Source: Petrimonas sulfuriphila
GTDB lineage: Bacteria > Bacteroidota > Bacteroidia > Bacteroidales > Dysgonomonadaceae
DNA length: 64,000 nt
Assembly (NCBI RefSeq): GCF_051201015.1
Contig: NZ_JBPEHI010000001.1
Direction: 5' to 3' (one strand)
How positions within the stretch are numbered: position 1 is the stretch's first letter; the number at the start of each line of letters is the position of its first letter. Below the pieces are notes generated by a model that did not search any database, had not been told where the DNA came from, and saw only the letters and a program-made list of their open reading frames with translations. The translations under genes and the position numbers were made by a program. Of the stretch, positions 58,614 through 64,000 are shown in pieces.

Positions 58614-61592
58614 ATGAACTTATCCACTTCACCATCCGTAATTAAAGCGCATGATATCAGTCGATTCCAGTTTCGAGATACCCCTTTCGTGAAGCTGATG
58701 AACAAACGCATCTACAACGTTCTCTTTATCGCTTCTCAATACGATATGTTTATCCTTGAAGATGACGGACGGGTGGATGAACAGATCTTCAACGAGTATA
58801 CATCGCTTAACCTCCGTTACCCGCCGCGCTTTACGCAGGTGAGCACTGCCGGCCAGGCTATGGAAGAGCTTCGTGCCAACCGTTACGAGCTGATCATTTG
58901 CATGCCGAACATGGATAACCACGAGATTTTTGCTCAGGCGAAGATTATCAAGCACAAGTTTCCTTATATCCCTATCGTGTTGCTTACCCCCTTTTCAAAA
59001 TCGGTTACGCGTGTGCTCGAGAGGGAAGATGTTTCGGGGATGGATTATGTTTTCAGCTGGCTGGGAAATGCCGATCTGTTGCTGGCCATCATTAAACTGA
59101 TAGAGGACAGTATGAACGTTGAAAGCGATGTGAAAACGGTTGGTGTGCAGACCATTATGCTGGTGGAGGATTCCGTCCGCTTTTATTCGTCGGCGTTGCC
59201 TCTGCTCTACAAATATGTGCTCAACGAGTCGAAAGAGTTCTCCAAGGAGGCACTCAACGATCACCTGCGTATGATGCGTATGCGTGGACGACCAAAAATC
59301 TTGCTGGCGAGGAATTATGAGGAGGCAGTCAGCCTTTACAAAAAGTACGGCGATAATATGTTGGGTGTTATCTCGGATATCAGCTTCAGCCGTGAGGGTA
59401 AAAAAGACAAGTTGGCGGGAAGAGTGTTGGGTGAATGGATCCGTAAGAAGAATAAATACATCCCGATCATTTACGCGTCATCGGAATCTGAAAACAGAGA
59501 ATATGCTGCACTGGTGGATGCCAAATTCATCGATAAAAATTCAAAGACCTTTCCTCAGGATTTTCATAAAGCTGTAAAAGATAACCTGGGATTCGGTGAT
59601 TTTATTATTATTGCTCCTAAATCCAAGGAGGAGATTTTCCGGATCAAAAACCTGAAGGAACTGCAGTTGAATATTCGTCAGATTCCCGATGATTCTTTGT
59701 ATTATCACCTTTCGAGGAACCATTTCTCGCGGTTTTTCTATACACGTGCCATGTTCCCTGTGGCGGAAATGCTGAAGAAGATTGATGTGTCGGCTTATGC
59801 CAAGATGGACGATGCGCGCGAGCTTATCTATCAGGCAATCGTAGAGTACAGGCGGATGAAAAACACGGGTGTGGTTGCGGTATTCGAAAAGGACAGGTTC
59901 GATAAATACTCCAACTTTGCCCGTATCGGTGACGGTTCATTGGGGGGGAAAGGTCGCGGGCTGGCTTTCATCGGCCATATCGTGAAGACACATCTGGAAC
60001 TGAACAGTTATGAGAATTTCCCGGTAACGACACCCAAGACAGTGGTATTGTGTACCGATATCTTCGATGAATTTATGGAAGCCAACAGGCTTTACGAGAT
60101 TGCGCTTTCTCCCCGTCCCGATGAGGATATCCTCAAGCATTTCCTGGCGGCAAAACTCCCCAAGCGTCTGGTCAGCGATTTTCTGGTTTTTTTTGATGCC
60201 ATCTCCACACCCATTGCCATTCGTTCTTCGAGTATGCTTGAAGATTCACAGTATCAGCCTTTTGCTGGCATATATTCAACGTATATGATTCCTTACGTAA
60301 ACGATAAATACGAAATGGTCCGCCTGTTGAGTAATGCTGTCAAGGCGGTATACGCTTCGGTGTTTTATAAAGACAGTAAGGCTTATATGACGGCCACCCA
60401 GAACCTTATCGATCAGGAGAAGATGGCGATTGTGTTGCAGGAAGTAGTAGGTGGTGAGTATGGGAATTTGTTTTATCCGGCAGTTTCCGGAGTTGCCCGT
60501 TCCATTAACTATTATCCTATAGGCAACGAAAAGACGGAAGACGGTATTGTGAACATGGCCATGGGCTTGGGAAAATATATTATGGACGGATACCAGGGAC
60601 TACGTTTTTCCCCGTTGCATCCTAAAAATATATTGCAGTTAAGTTCACTGGACACTGCTTTGAGAGATACACAAACGCAGTTTTATGCACTCGACCTGGA
60701 GTCGATGTCAAAAGATTTCACGATCGATGACAGTTTTAATCTGCAAAAAATACGCATACAGCAAGCAGGGGCAAACAGCCCGTTACGGTATGTCTGTTCA
60801 ACGTATGATCCTGATGATCAAATTATCCGTGACGGATTTTATGAAGGGGGAAGAAAGGTCGTTTCGTTCGCCAATATGTTGAAGCACGATACACTGCCCC
60901 TCGCAGAGACATTGGACAAAGTGTTGAAAGTAGGGCAGCAGGAGATGGGACGGCCGGTAGAAATAGAGTTTGCTGTGAATATAAAGAGTCAGCAGGAAGC
61001 CGAGTTTTTCGTATTGCAAATCCGTCCGATTGTAGACAATAAGGAAGTCGTAAACGAAGACCTGGAAAATATTGACAAATCCGAGACAGTGCTTTATTCA
61101 CGAAATGCGCTGGGAAACGGGATATCTACCGATGTTTCCGATGTGGTTTATGTGAAAACGAAGCATTTTTCAGCAGCCAATAATCCAGCAATAGCCCGGG
61201 AGATTGAAAAAGTAAATATTCGTTTCAGCGAGGCGGACAAGAACTACGTGCTGGTAGGTCCCGGGCGGTGGGGATCGTCAGACCCGTGGCTGGGGATTCC
61301 GGTCAAATGGGCCCACATAAGCCAGGCACGCGTAATTGTGGAGTCGGGATTGGAGAATTACCGGATCGAGCCGAGTCAGGGTACTCATTTCTTTCAAAAC
61401 CTCACCTCGTTTGGCGTGGGCTATTTCACGATTAACTCCTTTTCCCAGCAAGACGGTTTTTTTGACGAGGATTTTCTTGATTCGCAACCTGCTGTCTATG
61501 AGACGGATTTTATACGCCACGTCTGTTTCGACCAACCATTGCCTATAAAAATCAGTGGAAAGAAAAAAATAGGGGTAGTCCTGAAACCGTGA
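58614..61592 (+). CDS. Two receiver domains fused to PPDK-type ATP-binding domain
   Basis: The 992-residue cytoplasmic protein has three parts. A first receiver-like domain (about 32-165) lacks the phospho-Asp (ELIICMPNMDN). A second receiver domain (about 178-325) keeps the acidic pair Glu185/Asp186, Asp255 (GVISDISF), Ser290 and Lys308. From about 436 to 820 comes a PPDK/PEP-synthase nucleotide-binding domain: GSLGGKGRGLAF, IAIRSSSMLEDSQYQPFAGIYSTY in its usual place, MAIVLQEVVGGEYG, and IEFAVN...FFVLQIRP. The swivelling phospho-His motif (TSHAA type) and the PEP-binding barrel are not found. A conserved-looking tail has LVGPGRWGSSDPWLGIPV. The reaction is unknown; a phosphorylation-controlled phosphotransferase or sensor is a reasonable guess. 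Confidence 0.85.
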   Translation: MNLSTSPSVIKAHDISRFQFRDTPFVKLMNKRIYNVLFIASQYDMFILEDDGRVDEQIFNEYTSLNLRYPPRFTQVSTAGQAMEELRANRYELIICMPNMDNHEIFAQAKIIKHKFPYIPIVLLTPFSKSVTRVLEREDVSGMDYVFSWLGNADLLLAIIKLIEDSMNVESDVKTVGVQTIMLVEDSVRFYSSALPLLYKYVLNESKEFSKEALNDHLRMMRMRGRPKILLARNYEEAVSLYKKYGDNMLGVISDISFSREGKKDKLAGRVLGEWIRKKNKYIPIIYASSESENREYAALVDAKFIDKNSKTFPQDFHKAVKDNLGFGDFIIIAPKSKEEIFRIKNLKELQLNIRQIPDDSLYYHLSRNHFSRFFYTRAMFPVAEMLKKIDVSAYAKMDDARELIYQAIVEYRRMKNTGVVAVFEKDRFDKYSNFARIGDGSLGGKGRGLAFIGHIVKTHLELNSYENFPVTTPKTVVLCTDIFDEFMEANRLYEIALSPRPDEDILKHFLAAKLPKRLVSDFLVFFDAISTPIAIRSSSMLEDSQYQPFAGIYSTYMIPYVNDKYEMVRLLSNAVKAVYASVFYKDSKAYMTATQNLIDQEKMAIVLQEVVGGEYGNLFYPAVSGVARSINYYPIGNEKTEDGIVNMAMGLGKYIMDGYQGLRFSPLHPKNILQLSSLDTALRDTQTQFYALDLESMSKDFTIDDSFNLQKIRIQQAGANSPLRYVCSTYDPDDQIIRDGFYEGGRKVVSFANMLKHDTLPLAETLDKVLKVGQQEMGRPVEIEFAVNIKSQQEAEFFVLQIRPIVDNKEVVNEDLENIDKSETVLYSRNALGNGISTDVSDVVYVKTKHFSAANNPAIAREIEKVNIRFSEADKNYVLVGPGRWGSSDPWLGIPVKWAHISQARVIVESGLENYRIEPSQGTHFFQNLTSFGVGYFTINSFSQQDGFFDEDFLDSQPAVYETDFIRHVCFDQPLPIKISGKKKIGVVLKP

Positions 61593-61650
61593 TTTTTTGG
61601 CTGAAGTAGAAGTGTGAAAATAATGTTTTAACAAAAAATAACGCAGTTGT

Positions 61651-61730
61651 GTGTTCACTTTTTCACGTTTCTGCATCTATATAACTGAACTTTCTCGTGT
61701 CCTGCTGTTTTAGTGAACGAGGGTGAACAC
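61651..61730. repeat. Separated inverted repeat upstream of macroglobulin gene
   Basis: GTGTTCAC (61651-61658) is the perfect inverse of GTGAACAC (61723-61730), and the flanks (TTTTTCAC against GTGAACGAGG) are partly complementary. The arms lie 64 nt apart, in the 214-bp gap. Role unknown: folded leader, operator pair or chance. Confidence 0.35.
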
Positions 61731-61806
61731 GGTTGGCAAAGCATCATCAGTAGACAATTTGGCTGAATGAACAATATGCGAAACTTGAATTAATAATTTT
61801 AGTCGT

Positions 61807-64000
61807 ATGAAAAAACTTTTATCGATTGCTGCGGCAGTGATTTTTTTATTTCCGCTGCAAGCACAAAACCAACAAACTATGAATTACGATCAGGCCTGGA
61901 AAAAGGTGGCCGAACTGGAACAGAAATCCCTTCCCAGATCAGCATCGGAACAGGTGAATCAGATCCTGCGAAAAGCCATTGCCGAAAAGAACAGCCCTCA
62001 AACCATCAAAGCCCTCATTCACCAGGGTAAATACAATTTGGCGGTAGATGCAGAACAGGATACCTTGGTTTTCCGCCACCTGACTGATATGTTGGGTAAG
62101 TCTACGGACCCGGTAGAAAGATCGGTACTGCATTCCATGCTCGGTGAACTCTATTTGCAGTATTACCAAAAAGACGGTTGGATTATTAACGAACGTACAG
62201 CGATCAGTGGATTTGTTCCAACAGATATGAAAGAGTGGTCAAAGAACAATTTCTACGATAAAGTGGTGGAGCATCTCAACGCATCCATCGAGTCTTACAG
62301 CTCACTCGAAAAGGCAGAGGTTCAGTCCTATGGGCCCATTGTTACCTTTGGGAAAGATTCGCGTCATTTTTATCCCACGATGTATGACTTTTTAGCGCTT
62401 CGTGCTATTGAGCTTTTCAGTCAGGTAGGTGAAGATATGGACCTGAGCCGTTCGCTGGCGAAGAAAAAAATTGCGCTGTCGTCGTTGTTTGCCCCGGCAG
62501 GGGAATTTGTTAAACTGAATTTTGATCCACAACCCGGAGAATATAACCTTTGGGCGTTGGAAACCTACAAAAAACTGCTTGTTTCCTTATCCAAAAGAAA
62601 TTTAAACACTTCTGTAGTGCTTGCGGAACTCGATAAAACCGGCTATCTTGCCAAGCTGCGCAACGCCCACCAACAGTACGCTTTCTCTTCATTGCAATCG
62701 ATGTTGAAGGAATGGGGAAATGACCCGGTGAGCTTGGAGATCGTGGACAAAATGGCGGATATTTATACGACACAAATCGAGGGATTTACACAACAGGACA
62801 GCCTTAAAAGAACGGAAAAAACAAAGGAGTTGTATGATTTATTACACAAGGCCATTCAATCGTTTTCCGATAATGGGCGTACAAATGCTCTGGAAAACAG
62901 GTTATTGCAGCTTACGCAACCCTATTTTCTGGTAAAGGGAAACAATACTTTTGATGCGGAAGTAGAAAAAAAGCTTGTGGTGGAATACAAAAACCTCAGG
63001 AAGCTACATGCCAAGCTCTATCGCCTCGATTCACCCCTTTCTGCCGTTTACAGCAGCAACCGCGGTCGTCAGCAAACAGACGAGAAGAAAACGTTGATCC
63101 GTGAGATATGGATTCCTCTTTCCTCCAGGCGGCCGTATGAGCGGGATCAAACCGAACTTGAACTGAACATAACTGAGTTCGGTTCCTACAAACTCGAATT
63201 TGAGTCTGATCCTGTAGCGGAAAAAGAAGGCAACAACAGTTTTTATTTTTCAGTTTCAGGCTTAGCTGTTTTCAGCCGTTTGTCGGCGAAAGATACCTAT
63301 GAGTTTTTTGTGGTAGACCGGGTAAACGGTCAACCGGTAAAAAATGCCCGGATAAATATCTACAAGCTTCCCGGAAGCTGGCTCAACTCTACGCTTACCC
63401 TTGAAACAACTGTACCCGTAAACGGAGTCGGATTGGCAGTTTACCATAAAAATATTCCCAACAACGACATTTTTTATCAGGCTGTTGCGGGAGACGATAA
63501 CGGATCTCCGTTGCATCCGTTTCCGTGGAGTTATTATCCGCAGGAAGATCGCCGGACACAAACCGCAGAAACGGTAAATTTATTTACCGACCGAAGTCTG
63601 TATCGTCCCGGCCAAACTGTGTTTTTCAAAGCGGTTGCCACCACAACAAAGGACGATAGCTCGCAGGTTACCGCCAACAAATCCCTTGAATTTGTTTTGC
63701 GCGATGCCAATGATCAGGAAGTCTCGCGCCAGGTTTTAAAAACCAATGAGTTCGGTTCCGTTTCGGGTGAGTTTGTGTTGCCGCAGGGATCATTGACCGG
63801 ATATTTTAGGATTACCACCCACAACGGGAATGCCGGATTTAGGGTGGAAGAGTACAAGCGTCCCGCGTTTGAGGTTACGTTCGACAAGATTGAGACAACC
63901 TATAAATTTGGCGAAGAAATTACATTGACTGGAAAAGCCGAAAGCTATTCCGGTGTGAAGCTGCAAAACGCTCATGTGAGTTACCGCATTACCCGCCAAC
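61807..64000 (+). CDS. Alpha-2-macroglobulin-like protein, 5' part
   Basis: The frame opens at ATG 61807 (MKKLLSIAAAVIFLFPLQAQ) and stays open to the window edge, giving 731 codons, so the C-terminus is missing. After a signal peptide (to QAQ, about 20) comes a helical region (25-380) of Bacteroidetes type, then macroglobulin-like domains. The MG2 signature reads LFTDRSLYRPGQTVFFKAVA (about 596-615), followed by EEYKRPAFEVTF. Bacterial members trap proteases in the periplasm, but those in Bacteroidetes are long and poorly known. Whether a thioester (CxEQ) is present lies outside the window. No lipobox Cys is seen. Confidence 0.9.
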   Translation, partial: MKKLLSIAAAVIFLFPLQAQNQQTMNYDQAWKKVAELEQKSLPRSASEQVNQILRKAIAEKNSPQTIKALIHQGKYNLAVDAEQDTLVFRHLTDMLGKSTDPVERSVLHSMLGELYLQYYQKDGWIINERTAISGFVPTDMKEWSKNNFYDKVVEHLNASIESYSSLEKAEVQSYGPIVTFGKDSRHFYPTMYDFLALRAIELFSQVGEDMDLSRSLAKKKIALSSLFAPAGEFVKLNFDPQPGEYNLWALETYKKLLVSLSKRNLNTSVVLAELDKTGYLAKLRNAHQQYAFSSLQSMLKEWGNDPVSLEIVDKMADIYTTQIEGFTQQDSLKRTEKTKELYDLLHKAIQSFSDNGRTNALENRLLQLTQPYFLVKGNNTFDAEVEKKLVVEYKNLRKLHAKLYRLDSPLSAVYSSNRGRQQTDEKKTLIREIWIPLSSRRPYERDQTELELNITEFGSYKLEFESDPVAEKEGNNSFYFSVSGLAVFSRLSAKDTYEFFVVDRVNGQPVKNARINIYKLPGSWLNSTLTLETTVPVNGVGLAVYHKNIPNNDIFYQAVAGDDNGSPLHPFPWSYYPQEDRRTQTAETVNLFTDRSLYRPGQTVFFKAVATTTKDDSSQVTANKSLEFVLRDANDQEVSRQVLKTNEFGSVSGEFVLPQGSLTGYFRITTHNGNAGFRVEEYKRPAFEVTFDKIETTYKFGEEITLTGKAESYSGVKLQNAHVSYRITRQ

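Noticed and set aside
1..64000. CRISPR arrays, insertion sequences, integrases or phage genes
   Set aside because: None seen: no regularly spaced identical repeats, no transposase or integrase motifs. The gene remnants at 734, 2577 and 22857 are not accompanied by mobile-element ends.

Overview
The window looks like chromosomal DNA from the order Bacteroidales, probably an amino-acid/protein-fermenting relative of Dysgonomonadaceae or Porphyromonadaceae. The evidence is a SusC/SusD pair, a type III glutamine synthetase, an S46 dipeptidyl-peptidase, a membrane pyrophosphatase, DUF5916 outer-membrane proteins, and many -7 promoter boxes of the Bacteroides form TAnnTTTG. The genus assignment is inference. 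There is no CRISPR array, prophage or intact insertion sequence.

Region 1 (1-3.0 kb) is an accessory edge: a nucleotidyltransferase-fold protein, the stub of a winged-helix AlkZ/YcaQ-like protein, a DUF3788 protein, a SAM methyltransferase with a structured leader, and the remains of a LytTR DNA-binding domain. Region 2 (3.0-9.7 kb) is an AraC-type regulator divergent from six same-strand genes. All six products carry export signals: two alpha/beta hydrolases, an NTF2-like protein, a type B carboxylesterase, a carboxymuconolactone-decarboxylase homologue and a cupin. A perfect 8-bp palindrome sits where the -33 box of the six-gene promoter should be. This is the most distinctive gene set in the window and may be a periplasmic ester/lactone-processing pathway.

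Region 3 (9.8-22.8 kb) is mostly metabolism: tRNA-Leu(CAA), mannose-1-phosphate guanylyltransferase, glutamine synthetase III, a DPP11-type peptidase, a DUF4488-like lipoprotein, O-acetylhomoserine sulfhydrylase, a ROK regulator, a K+-dependent pyrophosphatase and malate dehydrogenase. Region 4 (22.8-28.1 kb) is a SusCD pair beside the last 35 codons of a GH3 beta-glucosidase, suggesting a decayed polysaccharide-utilisation locus. Region 5 (28.3-45.1 kb) holds core genes: ftsK-lolA-trxB with a terminator, a small membrane protein, tpx, a lytic transglycosylase, uvrA, eno, marC, a family 2 glycosyltransferase, an OmpH/Skp chaperone, pepD and a secreted-type nuclease/phosphatase.

Region 6 (45.2-53.1 kb) has pnp, a small Cys-rich protein and the operon iorA-iorB-paaK-ACT-aminotransferase. 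Together these would turn aromatic amino acids into aryl-acetates with ferredoxin reduction and ATP formation. Region 7 (53.1-64 kb) has a TonB_C-repeat protein with two tandem DUF5916 barrel proteins. Divergent from it is a large protein with two receiver domains fused to a PPDK-type ATP-binding domain. Between these lies a canonical promoter plus terminator that predicts an unannotated RNA of about 100 nt. The window ends inside an alpha-2-macroglobulin-like gene.
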